DNA from: Prostheceraeus crozeri
Taxonomy: Eukaryota; Platyhelminthes; Polycladida; Euryleptidae
Length of the DNA: 64,000 nucleotides
NCBI GenBank assembly: GCA_907163375.1
Contig: CAJQUW010008680.1
Location: 248,001-312,000, forward strand
Reading direction: 5' to 3'
Shown here piece by piece: positions 1-11,723 of this stretch (position 1 is its first letter; each line of letters starts with the position of its first letter). Both the position numbers and the translations under genes were made by a program. The notes below the pieces were generated by a model that did no database searches, had not been told where the DNA came from, and worked only from the letters and a program-made list of their open reading frames with translations.

Positions 1-1196
1 CCTTCGAAGATGAAACATATCTGCAGATAAGTGGTACCGCCATGGGGACAAAAGTGGCGCCCACCTACGCTTCTTTGGTAATGGGTCATTTAGAAGACGC
101 CATGTACATGAAAATCAAGGAAGTATTTACTAGTGATGCCCACACTATTGAAAACTTGTGGATACGCTACCTGGACGACTGTTGGGTAACATGGAATAAG
201 AAATATGGTAGCTATGAGGCATTTTTTGTTATTCTTGATAACCTCCATCCTTCTATCAATTTCACAAAGGAGACAAATTCTTCAGAACTGAACTTTCTGG
301 ATGTTAAAGTATATGTAGAGCCAGCTTCAAGACAAATTCAAACTGACATTTACAGAAAGCAAACGGACAGCATGAATTTTGTTCCATATTACTCGGCCCA
401 TCCCCGACACATCGTGAAAAACATTCCATATAGATTAGCTATGCGCATCAGACGTATTGTTTCTGAAATGAATAACCGGAAAATCCGATATTCTGAGTTG
501 AGAAGTCGCTTAGTAAAGTTAAAATACCCTTGGAGTTTGGTGAACGACGCCATTAACAGAGCTGAAAATGAAAGTCCTGCAATTCAAGAGATCAAGTCAT
601 CTGAAAATTTTATCTCCTTCATTCTCAAGTACAACAGGAACAATCCGAATGTATATGGGGAAGTTATCCAACCAATTACAAATACCTTACCTTTGCTGAG
701 TTCTTTCCATAATTGCAAATTCCGTGCTACTTACCGACAACCCAAATCTCTGTTATCCATTCTATCCAAAAATAACCGCAGGTCTATTACGGGCATACAA
801 CGTTGTAATGAGAAGCGCTGTAAATGTTGCGATATACTCATTACGGGTAGAACCATTAAGTTTCCTGATTCTCCTACGATGAAATCTTTTACAGTGAATA
901 GAAATCTTACATGTCTCTCCTCTAACATCATTTATAAGTTAGAGTGCGTTGGCTGCCGCAAATACTACATCGGACAATCGGGTGACTTACTTAGAACTCG
1001 TATTACTGTCCATAGACAGCACATAAATAATCAACATTATGCTATATTAAATGTGAGCAAACTCATTGCTATGTGCGGCCATGGATTTCTCGCGGCTCCT
1101 TTCTACCAGCTTCCTCCTACCGCCACTCGGCTGGATAGGATTTTGAAGGAAGCTATGTTCATTTCTCTGTTAAAACCATCATTAAATGATGTTTGA
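1..1196 (+). mobile_element. Penelope-like element 1, RT C-terminal half plus GIY-YIG endonuclease (5' end outside window)
   Basis: The open frame from 42 to 1196 (384 aa) encodes the back half of a reverse transcriptase followed by an endonuclease, the layout of endonuclease-bearing Penelope-like retroelements. Visible are the GTKVAPTYASLVMG segment, the polymerase signature YLDD in IRYLDDCW near residue 45, LNFLDVKV, a cysteine cluster (CNEKRCKCC) near residue 260, and a GIY-YIG-type core KYYIGQSGDLLRTRI near residue 310. The sequence before 42 is open in the same frame, so the left limit is the window edge rather than a start codon. The frame is uninterrupted over about 1.15 kb, so this copy is fairly young. 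A GIY-YIG domain fused to an RT is characteristic of PLEs and separates this from LINEs and LTR elements. Confidence 0.88.
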
Positions 1197-1332
1197 TTTT
1201 TAAGTAATTTCGTTGTATATCTACATTATTTGTATTCAGTTTGCCTTGAAAAGCCAAGATACTAGGCAGAAATCGATCGGCAGAATATACTATAGTTATT
1301 TGAGATCTAGTGGTCATTCTATCTTTTTTATA

Positions 1333-1334
<2 letters not shown>

Positions 1335-1378
<44 letters not shown>

Positions 1379-1470
1379 ATATATATATATATATAGGGTG
1401 GGGCAGGAACGTAGCATTCTTATATATATAAATATATACTTATATATATATATATACTATATATATATAT
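1335..1470. repeat. (TA)n microsatellite
   Basis: Nearly pure TA dinucleotide from about 1335 to 1396, then interrupted TA tracts to 1470. It lies between the two PLEs and is probably tied to their ends. Confidence 0.9.
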
Positions 1471-1511
1471 AAGAAAATCCAATACAACTCAGGAAAAACA
1501 AAAGGATCTTG

Positions 1512-1556
1512 ATTCCCGACCAGTTTCACCTCATTTCATGAGGCTAGTTATGGGAA
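1512..1556 (-). ncRNA. degenerate hammerhead-ribozyme-like motif of PLE type
   Basis: Read on the minus strand: stem I strands ATTCCC (1551-1556) and GGGAAT (1512-1517), a strong stem II hairpin CCTCAT/ATGAGG, core GAAA, a two-base-pair stem III (AC/GT) and the cleavage triplet GTC. The CTGATGA core is replaced by a changed sequence, so cleavage is unlikely. The layout matches the minimal type-I hammerheads known from PLE terminal repeats. It is antisense to both flanking PLE reading frames. Confidence 0.5.
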
Positions 1557-1804
1557 TGAAATGTATTTCAAAATTATCGAAATTAGGCATAGATACATAA
1601 AATCAACTTCTATTCAGCTTGGGCTGAAGCATAGAAATAAACAATTTTTATGTTCCCGATCAATCCTTGTGGATGTCGGGGACATTTTGAAAATGGGTGC
1701 GGCCTCAAATTTATTACATGGTGAAGTGATATTCGCAGCGCACCTAGATATGTGGCGACTTACATCCAACAACATGTTGAAGAACGACATTGTGATTTCA
1801 TAGT

Positions 1805-3382
1805 TTGACAAAGGTAATGAATGGTATTCTGATTGATGACAAGGATACTTATTTGAGGAAGATGGAAACAATCCTGTCTGACTCCACTAAGTTCAAACCT
1901 TACGTTCTTGACAAACGCTGCAAGAAAAATCCTTTCATTTTTGAAGAGGATAAATTCAGCAGGAAATTGGTTGAATTTCAAAAGAAAAAATACATCAACA
2001 AAAATGTATTTTCCAAAATCAAGTCCTCTGGATCTCAGCCAGCGCGTCTTTTCGGTTTACCTAAAGTTCATAAAAGTAAAGTTGATCCGCACTATCGGCC
2101 GATCCTAAACATGAAAGATTCCTACAAAAGTAATTTGTCAGAGTATCTTTGTCATCTGCTGAAACCATACCTACCGAAAACTTTAGTTGTGAAAGACACG
2201 TTTGAATTCGCTGAGGAGATTAAGAAATTTGATCTTACTCAACATGAAACTGTAGAAATGTGCAGTTTTGATGTTTCTAATTTGTTTGGAAACGTTCCTG
2301 TTTCGAAAACAATTGATCACATCTTGACTTTAATTGATTTTAATAACTTTGATCTTTCGAGAACAGCTTTGAAAGAGTTGTTGAGTTTAGTTTGCACTAA
2401 TATATTATTTTCTTTTAATGACACTCTCTATACGCAGTTTGACGGCATGGCTATGGGCTCAAAGTTAGGTCCTACGATGGCCGCTTTTGCCATGGACAGT
2501 ATAGAGCGTCAATTTAAAAAATTTTCCGGCAACACTCCTTTGTTTTATAAAAGGTAAGTTGATAACTGCTTTTGCATTTTTCGCAACAAAAAAGAAATAG
2601 ATTCGTTACTCGAATTTATCAATACCTTGAATAATAGCATTCAATTTACTGTTGATCATCAGGTTGAAGATTCTTTGCGGTTTTTAGACACTAAAATTAC
2701 TGTTGATCGCAAAAAGATTTTTTTTTTTGCTTTCAAAGATACCAACACAGGAATGTATATTCCGTCGTCTACGATAAAGTTGCGGTATTCCGCTCTTTAT
2801 TTTATCGTGCCATTCGCATTTGTTCGCATGATTTTCTCTATAAAGAAGTCATTGATGAAATTCTAAAGTTCAGTCGCTTGAATGGATATTCCGACGACTT
2901 AATGCTGAAAATCAAAGATGAGGTCGAATAGAAATTACACAATAGACACACCGAGCAGAAATGTGAAATGAACTTCATCAATTGGAATGTACCATTTATT
3001 AGCAAGGGTGTCGAAGAGCTTAAGAAACGCATTTATGCTGCCAATAAGTCGTTGCCTAAAAAACTTGAAAATCAGATTGATTTTCAAAACTCTGAAAACC
3101 CTAGATTTTTGTCATAATGCTGATACTATCTCGAGTGAGCTCAAATCTGATATTGTGTACTTGTACAGTTGTGATCGCTGCCAAATGCGATACGTTGGCG
3201 TTGCAACTCGCCATTTAGCCACTCGAATTAACGAGCATATTTCTGGCAAACCGACTCCGACGGAGATATCTATGCACATTCATCATCCGTCACTTGAGAA
3301 TTTCAGAATTGTAGGTAGAACGAAATTTCCTAAAATCCTAGAGACAATAATGATCAAAAAGCAACTTCGACACTCTTGCTAA
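1805..3382 (+). mobile_element. Penelope-like element 2, decayed RT plus GIY-YIG endonuclease
   Basis: A second PLE of a different lineage from the first. An open frame 1805-2557 (250 aa) holds RT fingers and palm motifs: LFGLPKVHK near residue 82, CSFDVSNLFGNVP near 155 and FDGMAMGSKLGPTMAAF near 215. The frame then breaks. Right after it the polymerase signature reads VDNC instead of the usual YxDD. A further piece at 2627-2866 has LRFLDTKI. A piece at 2987-3382 has the GIY-YIG core CQMRYVGVATRHLATRINEH. The order RT, linker, GIY-YIG is kept, but frame changes and the altered catalytic aspartate mean the copy is dead. The hammerhead-like motif about 90 bp beyond the last piece probably marks its 3' terminal region. 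Confidence 0.87.
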
Positions 3383-3474
3383 CGAGAGGGGTGGATCTCA
3401 CCCAATGCTATTGCGTCTGTGAATAAAGTTTGTATATAGACCACCATGTCTTACCTGATTTTACCATTTTGTAA

Positions 3475-3514
3475 CCGCTGATGATGGTATGAGTTTTTAC
3501 CGAAACATGTCCGG
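3475..3514 (+). ncRNA. hammerhead ribozyme-like motif downstream of PLE 2
   Basis: All hammerhead core parts occur in order. Stem I strand CCG 3475-3477, core CTGATGA 3478-3484, stem II GGTA (3486-3489) with TACC (3498-3501), core GAAA 3502-3505, a minimal AC/GT stem III and GTC at 3509-3511, then CGG 3512-3514 closing stem I. There is one extra T (3485) between core and stem II. Minimal type-I hammerheads with a two-base-pair stem III are known from Penelope-like elements, where they are proposed to work as dimers. Cleavage would fall after C3511. Confidence 0.72.
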
Positions 3515-3553
3515 AATAAAGAAAGCTGATTGAAGATGGTTTTTCAATATATA

Positions 3554-3653
3554 CAGTCAGCCTTCGATAGTTCGACAGACTCCGTGCTCAAACATAATAT
3601 CGGATTATCGAGGGTGTCGGATTATTGAATGTCGGACTATCGAGGGCTGACTG
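3554..3653. mobile_element. 100-bp pogo-type MITE
   Basis: Inverted ends of about 24 bp: CAGTCAGCCTTCGATAGTTC at the left and the complement of CAGTCAGCCCTCGATAGTCC at the right. It is flanked by TA on both sides (3552-3553, 3654-3655). The interior is made of TCGGATTATCGAGG-like steps, typical of pogo/Tigger-derived MITEs. Confidence 0.8.
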
Positions 3654-3654
3654 T

Positions 3655-4060
3655 ATAGACATTGCTACCATCCGCAGTATATTGGAATTTGACTGTGCTG
3701 TCTTTGTCGGTGTAAGCAAGAACTCTGAGAAATTGGAAGAAGTTCACTTTGGTGCACATCGAATCATTTGTGGCCCCATTTGTGACTGCACTTAATCTTC
3801 TTCCATCGCTTGAACGTCGCCACAGTTCAGCGGTTGCTTTTCCACAAAATATCCCACAACGGCCATTTTTGCTCTATGAAATTGTACAGAAAATGTTTCC
3901 TCGTTCGTGCAGATATGATACAGCACCATTAGCCCACACTCTCACCCGAAAGTCTTCCTTTTCCCAACATATATCAACATTCTGAACTAAATGTAATTTT
4001 GCTCTCTTTCCCATTTTTCACCTTTTTATCGACCCCCCGAACATGGCGATACTGTATCTG
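3655..4060 (+). mobile_element. LINE RT C-terminal fragment (CR1/jockey-like)
   Basis: A + frame from about 3657 reads IRSILEFDCAVFVG, then SEKLEEVHFGAHRIICG. A frame change leads to the frame at 3749-3985 with LLPSLERRHSSAV and LLYEIVQKMFP. This matches the conserved tail after the RT palm of CR1/jockey-type LINEs (SILEYA..VW, LEKVQ..AARII.G, RR....LFYKI). It is a short 5'-truncated and frameshifted relic. The clade cannot be fixed from this piece. Confidence 0.6.
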
Positions 4061-4109
4061 TCTATGTAATTTAAGATGATGATTCCTATTTCAAGAAAAT
4101 ATACGTTTA

Positions 4110-4224
4110 CTACTGTTCGAATTTTGGCACAGTATTGGTTTGATACTGCTGCTCGAATTTTGGCGCAGTATTGGCTTGATATATTTCCCCAAATTGTGGT
4201 GCAATATTGGTTTTATTCTGCTCC
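4110..4224. repeat. three-copy tandem repeat, unit about 36 bp
   Basis: The phrase TCGAATTTTGGC.CAGTATTGG recurs at about 4117 and 4153, with a weaker third copy near 4191, giving a period of 36-37 bp. Confidence 0.7.
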
Positions 4225-5460
4225 TTGGATTTGATCGTTCTCTTGGGTTTGAACAGGGCAGAGGTGTGCGACATGCGTCGACCTGGTCGTCACTTTTTGC
4301 TATTCATTTGAGGCTCCACTTCATGCCTCTCCATTTATAATTTTACTGACCTTTAAACAACAGATAGCGCACTTTATTACTTTTAGTAAAATATTTTCAT
4401 TGCAAGATCGTAAGATTGTAAGATTGATGAACTCATTAAGCATGGAAGTATTTCGTTACTCAAAACTATAATATATCGAAACTCGTTCTTGGACACTAGC
4501 ATACATTGAATCACATTGAATACATTGAATTAACAATACATTGAAAGCATACAAGCTTTCAATTTTGCATATTTCATCAATATGATTAGAAATATAATGA
4601 GATGTGTTCTGCCGTCAATCAATTGTCTGTTGTGAAAGAGAAAACTAAGCTATTTTCATGATTTGAAGATTATGAAGTTTTATCTTTGATTGATAGTCTG
4701 AAAGAGGAAGCAGACTAATGTAAAAGCTCGTCTCATTTTCCGAGAGTTGTCAGCATGTGTGCTCATCCTATCAAAACTGACAGTTTGATGTTCCAAATCC
4801 TTTTAGAACTACTTTTAGAATCCTTTTAGAAGTACTTTTATTAAAGAGATAGTTTTGAAATCCTTTTCCGTTGTAGTCCTGAGATGAGCGGTCATGAGAA
4901 GACTCTTCGCCGACTATCGACTGGTTGACTGCCATTTATAAGTGTTGGATGGTTTTCTTACGGGTGTTAAATGCCAGAGTTAAAAACCGGTAAAAAACCG
5001 TCCTGCTAATAACTGCAAAATGAGAAAAGCTGACAAAATCTGGGAAAACTGCTGATTGTGATTTTGTGGCAACTAGAATAAAATCTTGCACATATGCGAG
5101 TATCTGCATATCGTCATCTACATTCGATGCATTTGTAAAACGGGTGCAATCTCAGCATTTAGGCTATTAGTAGAATCTTCAGTCTACCGATTTTCCTTGC
5201 ATCTGAACTACATGAAAACGCTTTGAAATTCTCACTACTTGATTCACTCATTACGAAACGCATAACATAAGATGAAACATATTCAGGTAGGCCTATAGTA
5301 TTTAGCAATTGAAGAGAAATTTCATCAATTTTCATCAATGTTTAAGAAATAAAACAATTGCACTAGCCTATTGCTTATATGATACCTTAAAGCGCATTGA
5401 AGAAATTCTTTATTTTTATGTATTTTTTCACTTATTAACTATGTCAATTTTCATCACAAC
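4225..5460. other. no recognisable gene
   Basis: AT-rich sequence with short ACATTGAA reiterations near 4505-4550. Only short open frames occur and none resembles a known protein. Confidence 0.5.
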
Positions 5461-5462
5461 TA

Positions 5463-7345
5463 CCGTATATCCTAACAGAACCTGTATATCCTAATAGAAC
5501 CCGAGTTTATGAGTAATAATTTAATAGAAACCGGGGTCTCTGAAGGAACCCGGGTCAGACTAAGAAGCATCATGTGGACCCTATAGCCCATTCATAAACA
5601 TACCGTTACTGCTGGACAATTGTTCATGTACCTAACGTATACCTGATAGGTATTCATATATTGATTGTTTCATAAAAAATGGATCACCCTTAAACATTGC
5701 CTTAACTTCAACTTTGTCTAACTCCGCCAAACTTGAACGAATTTCTCTGAAATTTGGAAGATATGTCAGTTGTGCTTACTAATATCATTGTTGGAAATTT
5801 CAAGATGAATATTGAGTTGTTTTCCTGTTATAGATAAAAAAGTAGTAGATAATTTGATCTTCATTTAGCAATGTTACACAAAATCATACCTCACTCTTAT
5901 AAAATTACATTTGTTTCCTTTGTTATGTTATATGTTGTTCTACAAGCCAAAAGCTATCAAGCAAAACAAAAATAAAGAAAATTGGTCAATCAGAGCCAGT
6001 ATAGCACCATTATTCATCAACAACAATGTAACTGCTACATGTGATTAACTGGACTTCATGTTCCATAGCTTCCTGACTTCGTTGCGGTGGTGTTGGCAGC
6101 ACTCCTGATTGCAAATCTATCTCTTACCGGTTGAAAACAATACAATGCACAAATGAACAATAACGAGATCGCATTCACAAAAGGCAAAGTGTCAGCCTTG
6201 CTAGAACTAGGGTTTTCTTTTCGAGCTACAAGCAGGCGACTAAATGTCCCTTACACAAATGTGCATCGATGGCATAATGATGATTTTCGACTCTGTCGTA
6301 AAGAGGGCTCTGGCCGTCCACGCAAAACATCCAAACGTAGAGACCGCCTAATTTTGAGATTTGTTAAAGTTGATCCAAGTCTCTCGTTAACTGAGATGGC
6401 TGCACTAGTCTCGTCTATTTCTAAGTCCACTATTCGTAGAAGACTTATTGAGTCGAATTTCAAGAGCTGTAAGAGGCCCTCTCAGATCGAATTATACAAA
6501 AAGACATCTCAGATGGGCAATGAGTCATTGTCACTAGCGAAATCAATGGGATCGGGTTGTCTGGTCTGATGAGGCATACGATATGATGATTGATGCGATA
6601 TCATCGAATCAATGCCTAGACGAATTGGTGATGTCATTGACAATAAGGGTAGGGCCACAAAATATTAGCTTCTTAAGAACCGTTACTGTATCATAGCTTA
6701 TCAGATTATATAAGGACATTTAAATATATTAGGGACATGAAATAACATGAAAAATGCTTTCTGTATCATACTTATGTTTTATTTAATCAAATTTTAGGAT
6801 GATCCACTTTTTATGAAACGGACTGTACAAGACATGACGATTTCACAATTAGTTGGTTAATAGTGACACAGTGAATTTTACATGTAGTTTCCGTTTTTAA
6901 TAATGTACCGGTGCGTACCGGCATACTCGTACGCACCCAGGTATCACACATAGGTTTCCCTTTTTCGCAATTCCTTGTAGAGAGTGGGTTTCTATGACTT
7001 ACGTATAATACGGACATCAGAAACAGAAATAAAACAGAATACGAACTTTCGTGTTGAATAATGATGTTCCAGCAAGTATTCTGCAAGAATACATAGGCTA
7101 CTTAAGATATCAGGCGTATGTAAGAAAGATGTAAACTGCGGCATACTGTGCCAGTAGTATAGCGAGAACCGTCATATAATAGGCCGGTATTTTTATGTAG
7201 GTTCACCGACTGCTATGGTTGATATCGTGTTTTTACCGATGAATTTTTAGTGTAATCAAATAGAACCCGGGCCTCTAGCAAAACCCGGGTAAGAGCAACA
7301 TGAATTAATAGAACCCCCCCCCGGGTTCTATTAGAAGATACACGG
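5463..7345. mobile_element. TIR element with nested Tc1 (outer element)
   Basis: The ends are inverted: CCGTATATCCTAA at 5463 and the complement of CCGTGTATCTTCTAATAG at 7345, both beside TA. The phrase TAATAGAACCCG recurs inside both ends (about 5492, 5521, 7260, 7305). A Tc1 copy (5659-6827) sits inside, so the outer element is older. Its own remaining sequence, about 195 bp left and 520 bp right, has no transposase, so it is non-autonomous. The superfamily is not recognised. Confidence 0.6.
5659..6827 (+). mobile_element. Tc1-like element, internally deleted copy
   Basis: TIRs TGTTTCATAAAAAATGGATC (left) and the complement of TACAGTCCGTTTCATAAAAA (right) bound a 1.17-kb copy. The frame 6153-6569 encodes the transposase N-terminus: a helix-turn-helix with LNVPYTNVHRW, the GRPRKTSKRR hook and a second HTH with STIRRRLIESNFK. 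It then shows a truncated stretch joined to a remnant of the C-terminal end near 6605-6665. Compared with the sister copy at 55791-57450, about 490 bp of the catalytic region are missing, including the second aspartate and the glutamate. It cannot make active transposase but keeps both ends and could be moved in trans. Confidence 0.88.
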
Positions 7346-8077
7346 TAATTCAAACCCGACCAGCTTGATTCTTACAAAACATTCATTCTAATATCATTCA
7401 ATATATTATTCGGCAGTGAGTGATTAGTTTCATCAAGTACGTGCATCAGTCACGTAGAGCTGATGAAATCAAATGCATGAAAAGTCAATCCTTGACAGCA
7501 GTAGACGAAAGCAGGATTTAAGCCACTGTTAGATGTGATGTCCCAGTTCGATGATACAGCAATCAGTTAAGAGATACTATTTCCGCATCATGTGAATATC
7601 CATTTGTTTACAATGAAGATTGATGACAAGTTTCCCAGGTACACCAATAATTCCATTATTCCCATTTTCCCGGTTTTTGCCATTTTTATCCGATATTTAC
7701 CCGTTTTCCGACCTGTCCTGGTAAAAACCAGCTTTTTTCATAAATTGCTGATCCTGATTTATAACCCAACTGGTCGTATTTCATGACGCAAATTGTTTCC
7801 TTTTTTGTAATTCTCTTTCGGGATAATCACATAGTGCGACTGTGAGCAATTGCGGATACATAGTGCCTCGTATGAACCATTGTGGACCCGAAATATTCTC
7901 AGTTTCATCAACTATAGGCTTATCATTTCATAGCATGCATGTTGGCAGCGATAGCAACACGGCGACGGGCCGGGATGCCTTGCACAGAGATAGATTATTT
8001 GCGTGCAGGTTAGTCCAGAACGGACAAACTCCTATCCCAGTTATTGCTTGCAATGGTAGCAAGCAGTAGAAATTTTT
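7346..8077. other. no recognisable gene
   Basis: AT-rich unique-looking sequence with only short open frames and no recognisable motif. Confidence 0.5.
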
Positions 8078-8519
8078 GGCTGCATTTACACGTGCAACTT
8101 GATTGTTGACACTTTTCGATCCATGATGAGTCAGAAAACAATGGACAAACAATCGAGGTAAAAGGACATCTTCAATAATCGTGCTTCGTGCGTCAACAGA
8201 CAATAGCAGTCAAGCGAATGGTGATAAAGAGAAATGCATTGATTCATCAGCCTATCATCCTCTGAGTGTCAGTAAAAAGTGGCGATAAAGTTGAACAAGG
8301 CGGAACTTCATCTGTCACTTTCTACTGACACTCAGAGGATGATAAGCTGATGAATCAATGCATTTCTCTTTATCAACATTCGCTGGATTCCTATTGTCTG
8401 GTCACGGACGAAACACGATTATTGAAGGCATGCATTTACTTCAATTGTTTGTCCATTCTTTTCTGACTCATCATAGATCGAAAAGTGTCAGCAATCAAGT
8501 TGCACGTGTAAATGCAGCC
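8078..8519. repeat. 442-bp palindromic (foldback) MITE
   Basis: Two arms of about 200 bp face each other around a spacer near 8280-8315. The outer ends read GGCTGCATTTACACGTGCAA at 8078 and its complement ending at 8519. The inner parts (GATTCATCAGC, CCTCTGAGTGTCAGTA) also pair. Arms differ by scattered substitutions and small indels. No clear target duplication was found. The open frames here are by-products of the palindrome. Confidence 0.8.
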
Positions 8520-8632
8520 TTACATAGATATTCGTCTCTCTTTGGCTTGTGTGATTGGCCAAGTGAGCGCATTGAAGAGGCAGCTTTTATCAGATGATCC
8601 ACGAACTTCAACGGTGAAAATGCAGGCAGGCC

Positions 8633-9139
8633 CACAGAATTAGACAAGTCGTCATTTCTTCTGCTTGACTAGAAAGGAAACATTAGAACATGTAACGCTG
8701 ATGAAAGGCACAATCTGCTGACATAATACCATAGCAATCGAACAGTGAGCAGCCAGTTCAACATGAAACACGCCAAATTGTGCGAAGTTTCAGTGACTGT
8801 TATGAACCGGATCACACAGCAAAGAGACGCAGTCGATGTGAAGTTCTACAGAGAAGTTTGTGAACGTTTTTTCGTGCGCCTGCTATAATAATCGGAAGGA
8901 CCATCGAGAAAACTTTTATGCGCAATGATCTGAATTCTTCGAATCTGAATGAATCGTGACGATAGTAGCATATTGAAGTAATGCACAGCAATCCGCAGGC
9001 GACGCACGACTGATTTTACTATCTCTGTAAGGTATTAAAAATTTCTTTTTGCCCTCTTATTAAGTTCCTGCATGTGCCATCTGTTTGAATCAGTTTGCAC
9101 TTTTAGCAAAGTGACACGTTTAAAAGATCTAATTCTGTG
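8633..9139. mobile_element. non-autonomous hAT-type element, copy 1
   Basis: TIRs CACAGAATTAGA (left) and the complement at the right end bound 507 bp. The flanking 8-mers are GGCAGGCC and GGCAGGCG, a near-perfect 8-bp target duplication as made by hAT transposases. The interior matches, in reverse, the element at 50266-50872, for example around the segment containing CAGATTCGAAGAATTC. No transposase was seen. Confidence 0.75.
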
Positions 9140-10320
9140 GGCAGGCGTGTCAAGTTAAAAGTACATATATTCAGCTCAATTTTTCTCCGTGATAAATTCA
9201 TCAAATGGAAATATTATTCACACCATTCGACTCTTTACGACCTAAATTTACTGACTATGTCGGTTTAATGTGGTGTCAATCTTCTAGTTCGTCAAAATTC
9301 AGACTTGAATTTACATTTCGTTCAATGGAAAATTGATCTTCGTGCCTCTCGAATCTATTTCTGTCCATGACCATCAGTATTGAAGAAAGTCATCTCTAGA
9401 ACCAAACACGCAGAGAAAAGGCCATTTACCTGTGTGAAGCCGTAGAATCAATCCACCAATAGCTGTCAAGATCGCTAAAAACCATTGTCCAGTCGAGGTC
9501 AAGAGGCGGGGACATCATCCACCTTCAACTCAAGACGTGCTGCAAAAACATTTCAACGCAGCAAAATACGTCAAGGTAACAAAATTGATAAAACCAAGCT
9601 AACGACTAGTTAACAGAAATTAACACACAGAATCCATCACAGAATAGAATAGTATAGAGTAGAAAAATCCTTTCTTCTCATGCAAAAGTGGTATGAACAG
9701 AATCCTGCAACTTGTTACATAAGTCAGGAAAAAACGGAAAATTTAACAAAGGATCTGCTATAATGGGTAGATTTCCTCTGTGAAGGTAACAATGTTTGTG
9801 ATCGTCTGAAAACGCGTACAGAATCACGAACAATAAAAAATTGTGACAATGGATCACAGTCCTTATTGCTGCAAATCTTCTTGATTAGATTCACTCAAAA
9901 CTTGTCCAGAAGTTCTGTAAGGAAGTCTAACTTTTCATATTTGTCCAACGACAAGTAATTTTATAAATCTGATCGAATTTCTTGAAGTCTTCGTGTCGCA
10001 TATCACTGACCAATATTGTGCCATATGACAAAAAAACAAAATGTTTGCATGATTCAAAACTGCAAAAAGATTCAAAAATGCTTGCATGATGACATCTTTC
10101 CTATTGCCTTTACATTTTAAATTTTTTGACTGAGATAAAGCATGACACCATTTACGATACACATGGGAAAATTGCTCATCCCAACGGAAGACACTTGAAA
10201 AGTACACAACAAGTATTTTCAGACAATTCACCTCTTCAATAGGAAGATTTTTTATGAAAAGTTCAGGGTTTGGTGGTTGATCTAACTTTCTCGAGAAAAG
10301 TGACTCTTAGGCCTTGTTGA
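9140..10320. other. no recognisable gene
   Basis: A minus-strand open frame of 98 aa (9935-10231) exists but resembles nothing recognised. Part of this stretch may belong to the Gypsy fossil that follows. Confidence 0.45.
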
Positions 10321-11530
10321 CATAATCACAGGTTTGCCCAGGCAAGACTGCGTCCGTACTTCCTCGGAGTTTCCTTCAGCGTGCAAACCAATCATAAGCC
10401 ACTGCTGTCAATAATACAGAAGATTTGATTGAGTCGAGTTGACTTCATTGATCGAGTTTCCAATCGACTCCAGCGATAGATATTAAATAAAGATCCCTTC
10501 GATTTCACCCTTGAGCATTTATTTCATCTGGGAAGTCAAATCTCATAGCCGACGGTCTCTCGCGTTATCCTGTACACGGATCTACAATTTCAAATGAAGA
10601 AAATAACGAATTCACAGTTTGTTTGCTTGAAACTCTACCGTCGATCTCAAGCGAGTTGCGAGTAAGAAAGCCAGGGATGTAACGCTACTGTTATATCTGT
10701 TATTCGTGATGGTTGGCGATCAACTCACAATCTTTTGAATCATTATCTTCACATTCAGAAATAAACTGGCATTGAAGCTCCGCAATAATTCACAGCCTGA
10801 TACCGTTGTCGCTATGAAGGGGGGATCTCGTCGTTATCTCAAATGCTCTTGTACCAGAAATACTTGATCAGCTGCATGAAGAGCATTTGGGAGCAACAAA
10901 AACGAAGCAATTGATTCGATCGTGTGTGTGTATTGGCCTGGCTAGATTCATCAAATCAATTGACGGGTATGTTCGACAACGTCAATCTTGCACGATCTAT
11001 CAGCTTAGAGGTGATATTCCTCACTGACTCCAATCGCAAATACGATAAACTCTCCTTCTGAACAAGTTGATTTGACGACTCCAGCTTCCACCACTAGAGG
11101 ACAGAAGATTATTTAAGTCGCCATCCTGAAGCTTATGTCCCCAATTCCAGAAATTCTCATGAGATCCTCTTCAAGTTCCTCCAAACTTTCGCAAGATATG
11201 GTAAACCGAATTCAATCGTAAGCGACAATGGATGATTTCCAATTAAAAGAAATATCGGACTTCTTCAGCGAGTTGGAATAAAGCATGTACTCACCTATAG
11301 CTGCCATCCTCAATCAAATGATACCGACGTGGAGAGACTTCACTACGCTGAAGTCAAGGCTTAATAGAATTATCAACACTGGATACGAATCGAACGCAGC
11401 TCTTGACAAGGTCATATTTTTATGTTCGAAGTACAGCTGCGGGTAATTCAGTCTGGAGAACTCTTCTGAAAAGAAGCCGGTGTGAAATCCAGGAGCGACC
11501 GCCCAAAAGTACTGTTAGAAAGTGAGTTGT
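10320..11530 (+). mobile_element. Ty3/Gypsy LTR retrotransposon fossil (RNase H and integrase regions)
   Basis: Short + strand stretches recall the RNase H region (near 10370-10560) and then the integrase region (near 10850-11240) of a Ty3/Gypsy polyprotein, in the expected order. The copy is broken many times over and is old. No long terminal repeats, gag or protease were recognised nearby. Confidence 0.6.
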
Positions 11531-11723
11531 TTGTGACTAACAAACGCTAACAACTGTTAGAGATCTGTTAGTCTTTAACCATATGGTGTGCATAAAAAAG
11601 TTATTAGAGCTTTGCTTGAATGCATGCATAACAACTTTGTGTGACAGTTTGTATGGAGAACAATGCCACTTTTAGCATCAGTTGTCATTTGATAAACGGA
11701 AGTGTACAAACGCATCTCGACCA

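Noticed and set aside
1213-1431. 72-aa frame of Tyr-Ile repeats
   Set aside because: Translation of the TA microsatellite.
3658-3973. Minus-strand reading with WEKEDFRVRVWANGAV and about 100 codons
   Set aside because: It contains a stop, and the + strand of the same stretch matches the conserved tail of LINE reverse transcriptases.
8340-8400. Hammerhead motif at CTGATGA in the 442-bp palindrome
   Set aside because: No GAAA core or cleavage triplet follows at a suitable distance.
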